This document shows, in pieces, positions 8,681 through 17,888 of a DNA stretch of 64,000 nt. The DNA is taken from NCBI RefSeq assembly GCF_029210375.1, contig NZ_JARGER010000042.1, positions 1-64,000 of the forward strand, in the 5' to 3' direction. The position numbers were made by a program, and so were the translations under genes. This stretch comes from Nocardioides sp. YIM 152315. Lineage in GTDB: Bacteria; Actinomycetota; Actinomycetes; Propionibacteriales; Nocardioidaceae. The number at the start of each line of letters is the position of its first letter. The first letter of the stretch is position 1. Under the pieces are notes generated by a model. It ran no database searches. It was given only the letters and a program-made list of their open reading frames with translations, and was not told where the DNA came from.

Positions 8681-8693
8681 ACGGGAGGTGCGC

Positions 8694-9875
8694 ATGGGCG
8701 TGACGGCGACGGACGAGGGCGGCGAGACCCTGGGCGTGGCGATGATCGGCTACGCCTTCATGGGCGCGGCGCACTCGCAGGCCTGGCGCAACGCGCACCG
8801 GTTCTTCGACCTGCCGGTGCGACCGGCGGCCAACGTGCTCTGCGGGCGCACCGCGTCGGCGGCGCGGGAGGCCGCGGCCAGGCTGGGCTGGGCCGCGTGG
8901 ACGACCGACTGGCGCGACGTGCTCGACCGCGACGACGTCCAGGTCGTCGACATCTGCACGCCCGGCGACTCCCACGCCGAGATCGCGGTGGCCGCGCTCG
9001 AGGCGGGCAAGCACGTGCTCTGCGAGAAGCCGCTCGCCAACACGGTCGCGGAGGCCGAGCAGATGGTCGCCGCGGCCGACGCCGCGCGCGCCCGCGGCGT
9101 GCAGTCGATGGTCGGCTTCAACTACCGCCGTACGCCGGCGCTGGCGCACGCCCGGCGGCTGATCGAGCAGGGTGCGGTCGGCACGATCCGCCACATCCGG
9201 GCGCAGTACCTCCAGGACTGGATCGTCGATCCCGAGTTCCCGCTCGTGTGGCGGCTCCAGAAGGACAAGGCCGGCTCGGGTGCGCTCGGTGACATCGGCG
9301 CGCACATCGTCGACCTCTCCCAGTTCCTGACCGGCCAGCGGCTGACCGAGGTGGCCGGCCACCTGGCGCGCTTCGTCGAGCGGCGCCCGCTTCCGGAGGC
9401 GTCGTCCGGGCCGAGCGCCAGCGGGGGAGCCCAGACGGGCGAGGTCACGGTCGACGACGCGGCCGTCTTCTTCGGCCGCACCGACGGCGGGGCGCTGGCG
9501 ACGTACGAGGCGACCCGCTTCGCGACCGGCCGCAAGAACGCGATGCGCGTCGAGGTCAACGGCTCAGCGGGCAGCCTGGCGTTCGACTTCGAGGCGATGA
9601 ACGAGCTGCACGTCTACGACGGCAGCGCGGCCGACGCCGGATTCCGACGGATCCTCGTCACCGAGCCCGACCACCCGTACGCCGCCGCGTGGTGGCCGCC
9701 CGGGCACGGGCTCGGCTACGAGCACACGTTCGTCCACGAGATCGCCGACTTCGTCCGCGACGTGGCCGGCGGCGCGCCACCCAGCCCGTCGTTCGCCGAC
9801 GGCCTCCAGGTGCAACGCGTGCTCGACGCCGTCGAGCGGTCCTCGGCCGACAACGCCGCCTGGGCCAAGGTCTGA
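8694..9875 (+). CDS. Gfo/Idh/MocA-family oxidoreductase (1 of 4)
   Basis: 393 residues. Rossmann start VAMIGYAFMGAAHSQAW, the family EKP motif in HVLCEKPLANT (about residue 110) and the second active-site block GALGDIGAHIVDL with Asp and His. These enzymes use NAD(P) to oxidise or reduce ring hydroxyls of sugars and inositols. Length and sequence resemble the myo-inositol/sugar 3-dehydrogenase-like branch. A ribosome-binding site GGGAGGTG precedes the ATG at 8694. First gene of a long unit under operator site 2 and followed by a second, more divergent family member. Confidence 0.88.
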   Translation: MGVTATDEGGETLGVAMIGYAFMGAAHSQAWRNAHRFFDLPVRPAANVLCGRTASAAREAAARLGWAAWTTDWRDVLDRDDVQVVDICTPGDSHAEIAVAALEAGKHVLCEKPLANTVAEAEQMVAAADAARARGVQSMVGFNYRRTPALAHARRLIEQGAVGTIRHIRAQYLQDWIVDPEFPLVWRLQKDKAGSGALGDIGAHIVDLSQFLTGQRLTEVAGHLARFVERRPLPEASSGPSASGGAQTGEVTVDDAAVFFGRTDGGALATYEATRFATGRKNAMRVEVNGSAGSLAFDFEAMNELHVYDGSAADAGFRRILVTEPDHPYAAAWWPPGHGLGYEHTFVHEIADFVRDVAGGAPPSPSFADGLQVQRVLDAVERSSADNAAWAKV

Positions 9876-9912
9876 CCTCCCCGAACCGAACTGCACCACG
9901 AGAGGCAACACG

Positions 9913-10989
9913 TTGAGCAAGCTGCGCGTCGGAGTGATCGGCCTGGGCGAGGTAGCCCAGGTCATCCACCTGCCGATCATCGAGTCCCTCCCCGACCACT
10001 ACGAGCTCGCGGCGATCTGCGACATCTCCCCGGGCCTGCTGAAGCGCCTCGGGGACCGCTACCGGGTGGAGCACCGCCACACCGACGCTCGCGAGATGAT
10101 CGCGGCCGGCGGGCTCGACTGCGTCTTCGTGCTCAACAGCGACGAGTACCACGCGGAGTGCACGATCGCCGCCCTGGACGCCCGGCTCGACGTCCTCGTC
10201 GAGAAGCCGATGTGCCTGAGCCCCCGCGAGGCGGCGGAGATCATCGCCGCCCGCAACCGGTCGGGGAAGACCGTCATGGTCGCCTACATGCGCCGCTTCG
10301 CCCCGGCGTTCAACGAGGCGGTCGCGAGGCTGCCCGAGCTCGGCGAGGTCCGCTACGCCCGCGTGCACGACGTCATCGGCGAGAACCGGTTGATCGTCGA
10401 CCAGACGTCGTACGTCGACCGGCCCGACGACATCCCGCAGGAGCTCGTCGACGAGAAGTGGGCGCGCCGGTCGGCGCTCGTCCGTGAGGCGCTCGGCGAG
10501 GTGCCGCAGGAGCTGGAGTGGACCTACGGCCTGCTGTGCGGGCTCGGCAGCCACGACCTGTCGGCCATGCGCGAGCTCCTCGGGCGCCCCCGGGAGGTCT
10601 CCGCGGCGAAGATGTGGCGCAACGGCGGGTACGTCGTCGCCCTGCTCGACTACGGCGACTTCGTCGTCACCTACGAGACCGGCGTCGACGCCCAGCTGCG
10701 CTACGACACCTACATCGAGGTCTACGGCGAGAGCGGCACGATGAAGGTCCAGTACGACACGCCGTACGTGCGGCACTTCCCGACCACGCTCCACCTGGAG
10801 CTCACGAACGGCGACGCCTACGAGCGCTCGGTGGTCCGGCCGCACCTGAAGGACCCCTACACCTACGAGCTCGAGTACTTCCACGAGATCGTGACGAACG
10901 GGGGCACCCCGAAGACCGGCCCGGAGGACTACGTGCAGGACATGGAGCTCTTCGTCGACATCATCCGGGCGATCGAGGCGTCCTCCTGA
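9913..10989 (+). CDS. Gfo/Idh/MocA-family oxidoreductase (2 of 4)
   Basis: 358 residues. Rossmann motif VGVIGLGEVAQVIH at the N-terminus and EKP in DVLVEKPMCLS. The second domain has LGSHDLSAM where other members have a D-x-x-x-H block, so its active site differs from its three paralogues. TTG start at 9913 behind GAGAGG. The protein is acidic and Tyr-rich in the C-terminal half. Substrate unknown; in clusters like this, divergent members often act on later intermediates. Confidence 0.85.
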   Translation: MSKLRVGVIGLGEVAQVIHLPIIESLPDHYELAAICDISPGLLKRLGDRYRVEHRHTDAREMIAAGGLDCVFVLNSDEYHAECTIAALDARLDVLVEKPMCLSPREAAEIIAARNRSGKTVMVAYMRRFAPAFNEAVARLPELGEVRYARVHDVIGENRLIVDQTSYVDRPDDIPQELVDEKWARRSALVREALGEVPQELEWTYGLLCGLGSHDLSAMRELLGRPREVSAAKMWRNGGYVVALLDYGDFVVTYETGVDAQLRYDTYIEVYGESGTMKVQYDTPYVRHFPTTLHLELTNGDAYERSVVRPHLKDPYTYELEYFHEIVTNGGTPKTGPEDYVQDMELFVDIIRAIEASS

Positions 10990-11083
10990 AGATAAGTCGA
11001 ACGCGGCCGAGGATAGGCGTCGTCGCGCGGGCCGCGGGTCCGTAGCGTCGCTGACACCGCACCACCGAACGAGAGGCGAGACC

Positions 11084-11833
11084 GTGCTGAGCGAGCAGGA
11101 CATCGACCACTTCCGCACCAACGGCTACCTCCTGCCGGGCCGGCAGCTCTTCTCCGAGGAGAAGCTGGCCCGGCTGGAGCAGATCTTCAACGAACACCTC
11201 GCCGACAAGGGCGACAAGCTCTCCGACGAGCTCGACACCCCGCACTACCGCGACGACCGGCTGCTGGAGTTCCTCATGTCCGACGAGGTCCTCGACACCG
11301 TCCAGCCGCTGATCGGCCCGAACATCGCGCTCTGGTCGAGCCACTTCATCTCCAAGGACCCGTTCACCGGCCGGGCCACGCCGTGGCACGAGGACAGTGC
11401 CTTCTGGGAGGGGCGGTTCGACAGCTACGACCACATCGTCACGATCTGGCTCGCCCTCGAGGACGGCTCGTTCCAGGAGAACGGCTGCATGCGGGTGATC
11501 CCCGGCACCCACCTCGACGGTGGCTTCTCGGACAACTACGAGCCGACCGACATGACGGAGCAGACCTTCCACGCGGGCCTCGCGGGCGTCGACGAGGACC
11601 GGGCCGTCTACTTCGAGCTGAAGCGGGGCGAGTTCTCCATGCACGACGGCCGGATCGTCCACGGCGCCAAGGCCAACACCAGCGCGGTCCGGCGCACCGG
11701 CTACACGATGCGCTACTTCCCGTCCTCGGTGAGGATGCAGGACGTGCCGCAGAACGAAGGCTGGAAGATCTGGCTCGCTCGCGGCGAGGACCTGGCCGGC
11801 AACTCCTACGCGAACGTCCCGGCGAACGCGTGA
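11084..11833 (+). CDS. phytanoyl-CoA dioxygenase (PhyH) family protein
   Basis: 249 residues. The Fe(II) ligands are visible: H-x-D in PWHEDSAFW and the distal His in RIVHGAKANTS, with a following Arg (RRTGYTMRY) for 2-oxoglutarate. PhyH enzymes hydroxylate or oxidatively cleave substrates using O2 and 2-oxoglutarate. GTG start at 11084 after GAGAGGCGAG. It is the only oxygenase core in this part of the locus and lies directly before an isomerase-like gene 10 bp away. Substrate unknown. Confidence 0.87.
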   Translation: MLSEQDIDHFRTNGYLLPGRQLFSEEKLARLEQIFNEHLADKGDKLSDELDTPHYRDDRLLEFLMSDEVLDTVQPLIGPNIALWSSHFISKDPFTGRATPWHEDSAFWEGRFDSYDHIVTIWLALEDGSFQENGCMRVIPGTHLDGGFSDNYEPTDMTEQTFHAGLAGVDEDRAVYFELKRGEFSMHDGRIVHGAKANTSAVRRTGYTMRYFPSSVRMQDVPQNEGWKIWLARGEDLAGNSYANVPANA

Positions 11834-11843
11834 GGTCCCGCCC

Positions 11844-12761
11844 GTGAAGCTGGGACTGCTCACCGCCTGCCTGCCCGGCGAGTCCCTCGAGGACATCGCC
11901 GGCTGGGCGGGGGCCCACGGGTACACCGCGCTGGAGGTCGCGGCCTGGCCGGACCGGCCGGGCCGCGACTGGGAGGCCAGCCACCTGGACGTCGAGTCGT
12001 TCGGGCCGGCTGATGCCGACAGGGTCAGGTCGATCCTCGACCGCAACGGCCTGACCCTGTCGGCGGTCGCGTACTACGAGAACAACCTCCACGAGGACCT
12101 CGCCGTGCGCGAGGCGACGCACGAGCACCTGCGCCGGTGCATCGACGCCGCGCAGCTCCTTGGCGTCGGCCTGGTCGGCACGTTCGTCGGTCGCGACATC
12201 TCGCTGACCGTCGCCGAGAACCTCCGGCTCGCCGACAAGGTGCTGCCGCCGCTGGTCGAGTACGCCGCGGCCCGCGACGTACGACTCGTCATCGAGAACT
12301 GCCCGATGGAGGGGTGGCACCCCGACGGCTACCCGGCCAACCTCGCCTACTCGCCGGAGCTGTGGCGCTGGATGACCGACCTCGGGCTCTGGCTCAACTA
12401 CGACCCGTCCCACCTGGTCTGGCTGGGCATCGATCCGGTCGTCGCGCTCGAGGCCTTCGCCGATCGGGTCCTGCACGTGCAGGCCAAGGACGTCGAGGTC
12501 CACGCCGAGCACCGCAACCACTACGGCGTCTTCGGCCGCGTCGTTGACAGGCAGCCGTGGGCGAGCGGCTGGTGGCGCTACCGGATCCCGGGGCTGGGGG
12601 AGGTCGACTGGCGACGCGTCGTCGACACGCTCTTCCAGTCCGGGTATGACGGCGTGGTCTCGGTCGAGCACGAGGACCCGGTGTGGAGCGGCGACCCCGA
12701 GCGCGTCTACCGGGGCCTCGCCATCGCCGAGCGCACTCTTGCGCCGCACGTCAACGTCTGA
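11844..12761 (+). CDS. sugar phosphate isomerase/epimerase-like TIM barrel
   Basis: 305 residues of the AP-endonuclease-2/xylose-isomerase-like TIM-barrel family. Strand-end metal ligands are suggested by VIENCPMEGWHPDG, the LNYDPSHLVW block (Asp and His) and the C-terminal VSVEHEDPVW (Glu). Members isomerise, epimerise or beta-eliminate keto-sugars; related proteins form the lyase partner of Gfo/Idh/MocA enzymes in C-glycoside cleavage. GTG start at 11844. It sits between the PhyH gene and the large glycosidase-like gene. Confidence 0.87.
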   Translation: MKLGLLTACLPGESLEDIAGWAGAHGYTALEVAAWPDRPGRDWEASHLDVESFGPADADRVRSILDRNGLTLSAVAYYENNLHEDLAVREATHEHLRRCIDAAQLLGVGLVGTFVGRDISLTVAENLRLADKVLPPLVEYAAARDVRLVIENCPMEGWHPDGYPANLAYSPELWRWMTDLGLWLNYDPSHLVWLGIDPVVALEAFADRVLHVQAKDVEVHAEHRNHYGVFGRVVDRQPWASGWWRYRIPGLGEVDWRRVVDTLFQSGYDGVVSVEHEDPVWSGDPERVYRGLAIAERTLAPHVNV

Positions 12762-12791
12762 TCCGTCCCCGTCAGCCCAGGAAGGCCCACC

Positions 12792-14855
12792 ATGCACCGC
12801 GGTGTCTACTTCGACGCCTGGTTCCCGCGCCAGCACTGCTACCACCCGAGCCTGCCGCCGCGCCGGCTGCGGATGGTCGACGACCTCGTCGACTTCCGCG
12901 CCACCGTGCTGGTGTGGGCCTCGATGGGCGGCGGGTCGCTGTCGCTGCCCTACCTCGAGCAGGAGGCCTTCGGCCCCGTCGACGCGCGCTCGCGCTTCTA
13001 CGGGTTCGTCAACGACAGCGAGTTCATCGCCGCCTGTCACGAGCGGGGCATCAAGGTGCTCGGCATCGTCTTCGAGGCGCAGGGCTGGGAGTTCCCGGTC
13101 GAGCTGACCGAGGACGAGACCGAGGTGCTCGCGCTCAACGAGCTCCGCGGCGTCGGCAAGCGGGACTGGATGGGCCTGCGCGAGTTCTCCTCCAACCGCT
13201 ATCCGAAGCTCTGGAAGCCGGTCGAGCACTACTTCCCCGACGGTCTGGTGAACTCCGACGGAGAGCCGGTCACCGACCTCATCGAGGAGTGCGTGGTCCG
13301 CGACATCCACCAGCAACCGTGCCACGCGCACTGGGTGGAGTGTCCAGACCGCGAGCACCGGTGCTACTACATGGACCGCAACAACCCGGTGTGGCGCGAG
13401 TACCTCAAGGCCGTCATCCGGATCCAGCTCGACGCCGGTGCCGACGGCATCCAGCTCGACGAGGCCGAGCTCCCGATGGGCGCGTTCCAGTACGGCGCCT
13501 GCTTCTGCAAGGACTGCATGAAGGGCTTCCGCGCGCACCTCCAGGACCGCCGACCGGCCGAGCTCGAGGGCGTGGACCTCGCGACGTTCCACTACGGCGA
13601 CTGGCTCCTCGCACAGGGCTACGACTTCAAGGACGGTCGCGAGAGCACGCCGCTGTTCGGCGACTACTACGCCTTCCAGTGCCTCTCGATCAAGAAGTAC
13701 TTCGCCGAGCTCGCCGACTACGCGCGTGAGTACGGCCGATCTCTCGGGCGCGAGATCATCCTGTCCGGCAACTTCTTCAACCTCGAGCCGATGTACCTCG
13801 CGCTGGCCGACGACGTCGACCTGGTCATCACCGAGATGCGCAACACGACCTACCGGCAGCCGGAGTGGTACCGCTACGTCGCGGCGTTCGCCGGGGACAA
13901 GGACGTCGTCGTCGTCGAGAACCCGTACGGCGGCGTGGTGCCCGAGCTGATCGGGCTGCTCGCCGAGGGCAGGGGTCACGACCTCTTCCGGCTCTCGCTC
14001 TTTGAGGCGGCGGCCCTCGGCGCCAACATGTCGGTGCCCTACGGCTCCTGGATGGGCTCGGTCATCGAGGACTCCTTCTACGCCCCGCACGGGCTCGCGA
14101 CGGAGGTCCAGAGCTTCCTCGCCGACCACGAGCAGCTGATCGCGCGGCCGACGGCCAACGAGGTCGCGGTCGTCTTCAGCGTCGAGAGCACCCGCGAGCT
14201 GATCGGCAAGGCCGACGCCAGCGACAACACGACCAACCTGCGCGACGACTCGGTCGTCGTGCCCTACCGCGTCGTGACGAGGACGCTCGCTGACGCCGCC
14301 GTGCCCTTCGACGTGGTGATCTGGGCCGACGGCGTCACCGCGCCCGACCGGGCGAGCGCCGAGGCGCTGGCGCGCTACTCCACCGTGGTGCTGCCGGACG
14401 TGCACGCGATGACGCAGGCGCAGGTCGTGGCCGTCGCGGGCTACCTGGCGGCCGGCGGGACGGTCGTCGCCACGGACCGGGTCGCGAAGCTGCTGCCGAA
14501 GCACGAGGGCGTGCGGACGGCCGGCCACGCCGAGCTCGACGAGCTGCTCCCGCACGGTCGGCAGGTCGAGACATCGGTCTCGGTCGCGTCCAACCTCCAG
14601 CAGCTCGCGGACGGCTCCCTGGCCCTGCACCTGGTCAACTACGACTACGACCGCGATGCTGACGCCGTGCGCACGCTGACGGACGTGCCGCTGCGGGTGC
14701 GGCTGCCCAAGCACAAGCAGCACGCGACCGCGGTGGCCAGCAACGGCTCTCGTACGCCGCTGGAGCTCACGCGGGACGGCGACGCGCACCTCGTACGCCT
14801 CGACGAGGTCGGCGTCTACACGATCGTGGTCTTCCACGACGGAGACCTGCCGTGA
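12792..14855 (+). CDS. uncharacterised glycoside-hydrolase-like protein (GHL6-like barrel plus trimerisation-like domain)
   Basis: 687 residues. Residues 1-430 look like a TIM barrel of the GHL6/GH42-like group: MDRNNPVWREYLKAVI, then GADGIQLDEAELP with a candidate acid pair, a Cys-rich piece (GACFCKDCMKGF) and VVVENPYGG with another candidate Glu. Residues 440-600 have the flavodoxin-like shape of the beta-galactosidase trimerisation domain, and a beta-rich end follows. No signal peptide, so it acts in the cytosol on an imported substrate. ATG start with AGGAAGG upstream, and a GTGA overlap with the following dehydrogenase. I cannot name a characterised family member; calling it a glycosidase is inference. 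Confidence 0.7.
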   Translation: MHRGVYFDAWFPRQHCYHPSLPPRRLRMVDDLVDFRATVLVWASMGGGSLSLPYLEQEAFGPVDARSRFYGFVNDSEFIAACHERGIKVLGIVFEAQGWEFPVELTEDETEVLALNELRGVGKRDWMGLREFSSNRYPKLWKPVEHYFPDGLVNSDGEPVTDLIEECVVRDIHQQPCHAHWVECPDREHRCYYMDRNNPVWREYLKAVIRIQLDAGADGIQLDEAELPMGAFQYGACFCKDCMKGFRAHLQDRRPAELEGVDLATFHYGDWLLAQGYDFKDGRESTPLFGDYYAFQCLSIKKYFAELADYAREYGRSLGREIILSGNFFNLEPMYLALADDVDLVITEMRNTTYRQPEWYRYVAAFAGDKDVVVVENPYGGVVPELIGLLAEGRGHDLFRLSLFEAAALGANMSVPYGSWMGSVIEDSFYAPHGLATEVQSFLADHEQLIARPTANEVAVVFSVESTRELIGKADASDNTTNLRDDSVVVPYRVVTRTLADAAVPFDVVIWADGVTAPDRASAEALARYSTVVLPDVHAMTQAQVVAVAGYLAAGGTVVATDRVAKLLPKHEGVRTAGHAELDELLPHGRQVETSVSVASNLQQLADGSLALHLVNYDYDRDADAVRTLTDVPLRVRLPKHKQHATAVASNGSRTPLELTRDGDAHLVRLDEVGVYTIVVFHDGDLP

Positions 14856-15805
14856 GGATCGCGGTCCTGCGCGGACCGGAGCGGTTCGAGGTCGACGACG
14901 TGCCGGTGCCGCGGATCAGGCCCGACGAGGTGCTGGTGCGCGTCGCCGCCTCGGGCGTCTGCGCCTCGGAGCTCGAGCCCTGGGTCGACGGGCCGTCGAC
15001 CGGCGAGCCGCGCTACCCGGGTCACGAGGTGAGCGGCGTGGTCGTCGAGACCGGCGCCGAGGTCACCGACCTCGACGTCGGCGTCCGCGTCGGCGTGTGG
15101 GTCACCGAGCGCGGCTTCGCCGAGTACGTCGCGGTCCGTGCGGCGTACTGCTTCCCGGCCGGTGACGGCTCCCTCGACGAGGCGCTGGCGGAGCCGCTGT
15201 CGTGCGTGGTCAACGCGGTCGAGCTCGCCGATCCCCGGCTGGGCGACGACGTGGTCGTCATCGGCGCCGGGTTCATGGGCAACCTGGTGCAGCAGCTCGT
15301 CGCGCTGCGCGGACCGCGGCAGCTGATCGTGGCCGACACCCGTCCGGAAGCGCTCGAGCGCGCGTCCCGCCTGGGCGCCACCAGGGTCGTGGACGTGACC
15401 AGGGAGTCGTTGCCCGACGTGGTCCGGTCCCTCACCGACGGCGGAGGAGCGGACCTCACCTTCGAGTGCACCGGCACGCAGGCGGCCCTGACCTCTTGTG
15501 GCGAGACGACCCGGATGAGCGGCAAGGTCGCGATCGTCGGCTTCCACCAGGGTCCGTCGCGGGAGATCCCCCTGGCCTACTGGAACTGGATGGCGTTCAC
15601 CATCCTCAACGCCCACTTCCGCGACCCGGCCGTGATCATGCGCGGCATGGAGGTGGGCATGCGGCTGGTGTCGTCGGGGGTGCTGTCGATGCACGGCCTG
15701 GTCACGCACCGGTTCGGGCTCGAGGACATCAACGAGGCGTTCGCGACGTTGAGGGGCAAGCCCGAGGGCTTCGTGAAGGCGGTGATCGCGTTCCCCGACG
15801 AGTGA
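14852..15805 (+). CDS. zinc-type alcohol dehydrogenase-like protein (MDR)
   Basis: 317 residues, medium-chain dehydrogenase fold. Catalytic-zinc region GVCASELEPW with Cys, the YPGHEVSGVV His motif, and Rossmann motif VVIGAGFMGNLV. The four-Cys structural zinc lobe is missing, which explains the short length. The AYWNWMAF segment is unusual for sorbitol/threonine-type dehydrogenases. Predicted to oxidise a sugar alcohol or keto-sugar with NAD(P). GTG start overlaps the upstream TGA by 4 bp. It is the last gene of this unit and converges with lacI, 13 bp apart. Confidence 0.85.
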   Translation: MRIAVLRGPERFEVDDVPVPRIRPDEVLVRVAASGVCASELEPWVDGPSTGEPRYPGHEVSGVVVETGAEVTDLDVGVRVGVWVTERGFAEYVAVRAAYCFPAGDGSLDEALAEPLSCVVNAVELADPRLGDDVVVIGAGFMGNLVQQLVALRGPRQLIVADTRPEALERASRLGATRVVDVTRESLPDVVRSLTDGGGADLTFECTGTQAALTSCGETTRMSGKVAIVGFHQGPSREIPLAYWNWMAFTILNAHFRDPAVIMRGMEVGMRLVSSGVLSMHGLVTHRFGLEDINEAFATLRGKPEGFVKAVIAFPDE

Positions 15806-15818
15806 GGCGCCCGGAGCG

Positions 15819-16847
15819 TCAGACCGTGCCGCGGACGACGAGTGGGCAGGGGAGCACGACCGTGCGCCCCGCGCCGGTGTAGCGGCCGGACATGCGGCTC
15901 ATCAGCAGGTCGCCGGCGGTGCTGCCGGCCTCGTAGGCCGGGTTGCGGACCGTCGTCAGCTGCGGCGTCACGATGGTGGCGGCGTCGACGTCGTCGAATC
16001 CCATGATCGCGACGTCGGTCGGCACGTCGAGGCCCAGCTCGTGGGCGACGTCGAGCGCGCCGATCGCCATCAGGTCGTTGGCGCAGAAGACCGCGTCGGG
16101 CCGCCGGTCGAGCGTCATCAGCCCGCGCATCGCGTCGTACCCGCCCTTGCGGGTCCAGTCGCCGCGTGCCATCAGCTCCGTCGGCACCTTGTGCTTCGCG
16201 GCCTGCATGGCCGCCCGGAAGCCGGCGGTGCGCTGGGATCCGTACCGCTGCGGCCCCTGGATCATCGCGATGCGCTCGTAGCCGCGGGCCGCGAGGAACG
16301 ACGCGGCCGCCCGCGACCCGGCCTCGTCGTCGGGGGTCACGGCGTCGCACAGCGGGTGGTCGAGGTGGCCACCGATGCAGATGATCGGCGTCGTGTAGTC
16401 GGCCGGGCCGAACGTCACCTCCGACGCCGTCTCGCCCGAGGCGAAGACGATGCCGTCGACACCGCGGTCCATCACGTCCTGGAAGAACTTCCGCTCCCGG
16501 TCGCGCTGGCCGTCGGTGCTGCACACGTAGCTGCCGTAGCCGGCGGCATCGACGGCGTCCGCGAGCCCGCGCGTCAGCACGGCGTAGAACGGGTTGGTGA
16601 TGTCGGGGACGACGACCGCGATCATGTGCGACTGGCGGGTCCGCAGGTTGCGCGCGACGTGGTTGGGCCGGTAGCCGAGCTCCCGGATCGCGTCGAGGAC
16701 GACGTCGCGCGTGGTGGCGTTGACGACCCGCTTGCCCGAGAGGACGTGGGAGACCGTCGTCGGGCTCACGCCCGCACGATCGGCGACGTGCGCGATGGTG
16801 ACGCGACCGGGGGAGTCCCCGTTGCGGGTCGGCTCACGGCGCGGCAT
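15819..16847 (-). CDS. LacI-family transcriptional repressor
   Basis: 342 residues. N-terminal helix-turn-helix VTIAHVADRAGVSPTTVSHV, hinge helix RPNHVARNLRTRQS, then a periplasmic-binding-like effector domain with SYVCSTDGQRDRE, GFDDVDAA and a C-terminal PLVVRGTV. The start is placed at ATG 16847; an in-frame TTG lies at 16865. A -10-like TACAGT ends 7 bp before the ATG on this strand, so the mRNA may be leaderless. Operator site 3, a perfect palindrome, lies 20 bp upstream, so it probably represses itself. Six sites of the same type across 6-26 kb make it the likely local regulator; the inducer is unknown. Confidence 0.9.
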   Translation of the reverse strand: MPRREPTRNGDSPGRVTIAHVADRAGVSPTTVSHVLSGKRVVNATTRDVVLDAIRELGYRPNHVARNLRTRQSHMIAVVVPDITNPFYAVLTRGLADAVDAAGYGSYVCSTDGQRDRERKFFQDVMDRGVDGIVFASGETASEVTFGPADYTTPIICIGGHLDHPLCDAVTPDDEAGSRAAASFLAARGYERIAMIQGPQRYGSQRTAGFRAAMQAAKHKVPTELMARGDWTRKGGYDAMRGLMTLDRRPDAVFCANDLMAIGALDVAHELGLDVPTDVAIMGFDDVDAATIVTPQLTTVRNPAYEAGSTAGDLLMSRMSGRYTGAGRTVVLPCPLVVRGTV

Positions 16848-16866
16848 GCGCGGTACTGTACCCAAG

Positions 16867-16880
16867 TCAAATCGATTTGA
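16867..16880. promoter_or_regulatory. LacI-family operator, site 3 (perfect palindrome)
   Basis: TCAAATCGATTTGA is a perfect 14-bp palindrome in the 47-bp gap between the divergent lacI and araC starts. It is the most symmetric of the six sites and could control both genes. Confidence 0.8.
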
Positions 16881-16894
16881 GCGATGAGGTGCGA

Positions 16895-17746
16895 ATGACC
16901 GACCCCGTCGAGCGGTTCACGGTCGATTCGCTGCTCGCGCCCGAGGTCGGCGTGCGGGTGCAGCGACCGGAGCTCGCCAGCGTGGGGGTGCACTGGCACG
17001 ACTACTACGAGCTCGGCCTCGTGCTGTCCGGCACGGCCGAGCACGTCGTCAACGGCCAGCGCGGCCTCCTGCGGCCCGGCAGCGCCTTCCTGCTCTCGCC
17101 CGCCGACTTCCACGAGATCCGGGTGGCGGAGGGCGAGTCGCTCGGCTGCTACAACACCGTGCTCGATCCGACCCTCATGGAGCCTCAGCTGGCCGCGCTC
17201 GGATCGCAGGTCGTGGCCGGCCTGCCCTGGCGCACCGACGACTTCGGCGACGCGGAGCCGGACTTCGAGCGCCTCCGGGAGGAGCTCGAGCGGCATCGGC
17301 CCGGGTCCCGACAGGCCGCGGAGGCGCTCGTCGCGCTGCTCGTGGTCGAGCTGGCCCGTCGGTGCGGGACCGACGTCCCGCACCGGCGGCGCGCCGGTGC
17401 CGGTGAGGAGGGACTGCGCCAGGCGGTGCTCTTCGTGGACCGCCACTTCCGCGAGCCGATCACGCTCGCCGACGCCGCCGAGCGGGCGCACCTGTCGCCC
17501 AACTACTTCAGCGAGCGGTTCCGGGCCTACGCCGGCGTGCCGTTCCAGCTCTACCTGCAGGAGCGCCGGCTGCGGTTCGCGCGCTCGCTGCTGGCCGCCA
17601 CGCAGCTGTCCGTGAGCGAGGTCTGCCACGCGTCCGGCTTCAACAGCCTGTCGCACTTCGGGCGCGCGTTCCGGCGCCGGTACGGCGCACCCCCGTCGGC
17701 GCCGCGTCGCTCCCCGGAACCAGGTCACGAGCACGTGACAATCTGA
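16895..17746 (+). CDS. AraC-family transcriptional regulator
   Basis: 283 residues. An N-terminal cupin-like sensor domain (HWHDYYELGLVLSGTAEHVV) and a C-terminal double helix-turn-helix (ITLADAAERAHLSPNYFSER and the second, LSVSEVCHASGFNSLSHFGR). Typical activator of sugar catabolism. Start ATG at 16895 with GAGGTG spaced correctly; an in-frame TTG at 16877 is inside the operator and less likely. Divergent from lacI with operator site 3 between them, and upstream of the ABC importer genes, which it may activate. Confidence 0.9.
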   Translation: MTDPVERFTVDSLLAPEVGVRVQRPELASVGVHWHDYYELGLVLSGTAEHVVNGQRGLLRPGSAFLLSPADFHEIRVAEGESLGCYNTVLDPTLMEPQLAALGSQVVAGLPWRTDDFGDAEPDFERLREELERHRPGSRQAAEALVALLVVELARRCGTDVPHRRRAGAGEEGLRQAVLFVDRHFREPITLADAAERAHLSPNYFSERFRAYAGVPFQLYLQERRLRFARSLLAATQLSVSEVCHASGFNSLSHFGRAFRRRYGAPPSAPRRSPEPGHEHVTI

Positions 17747-17775
17747 CGAGGTGTGACGAGAACCACCCGAATCCC

Positions 17776-17804
17776 TTGACAGGGACCGGCCCGGCAACGA
17801 TGCT
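17776..17804 (+). promoter_or_regulatory. promoter of the ABC importer operon, TTGACA / GATGCT
   Basis: TTGACA (17776-17781), 17-bp spacer, GATGCT (17799-17804). Operator site 4 follows 12 bp after the -10 element. Confidence 0.65.
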
Positions 17805-17816
17805 TCCCGCCAAGGA

Positions 17817-17830
17817 GCCAAACGATTTGC
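17817..17830. promoter_or_regulatory. LacI-family operator, site 4
   Basis: GCCAAACGATTTGC, identical over all 14 bp to site 6 at 26136-26149. It lies downstream of the importer promoter and 58 bp before the start of the solute-binding protein gene. Confidence 0.78.
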
Positions 17831-17888
17831 ATAGGTCGCATTCGGTCTTCGACAGTGCCCCCTCTGGAGTGAGCAAGGAGCTGGTTCG

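Noticed and set aside
11439..14837. Uninterrupted minus-strand frame of 1132 codons opposite the PhyH-to-glycosidase-like genes
   Set aside because: Its composition (Val/Arg/Asp/His-rich with no motifs) is that of an antisense shadow in high-GC DNA; the plus strand has convincing enzymes with start sites.
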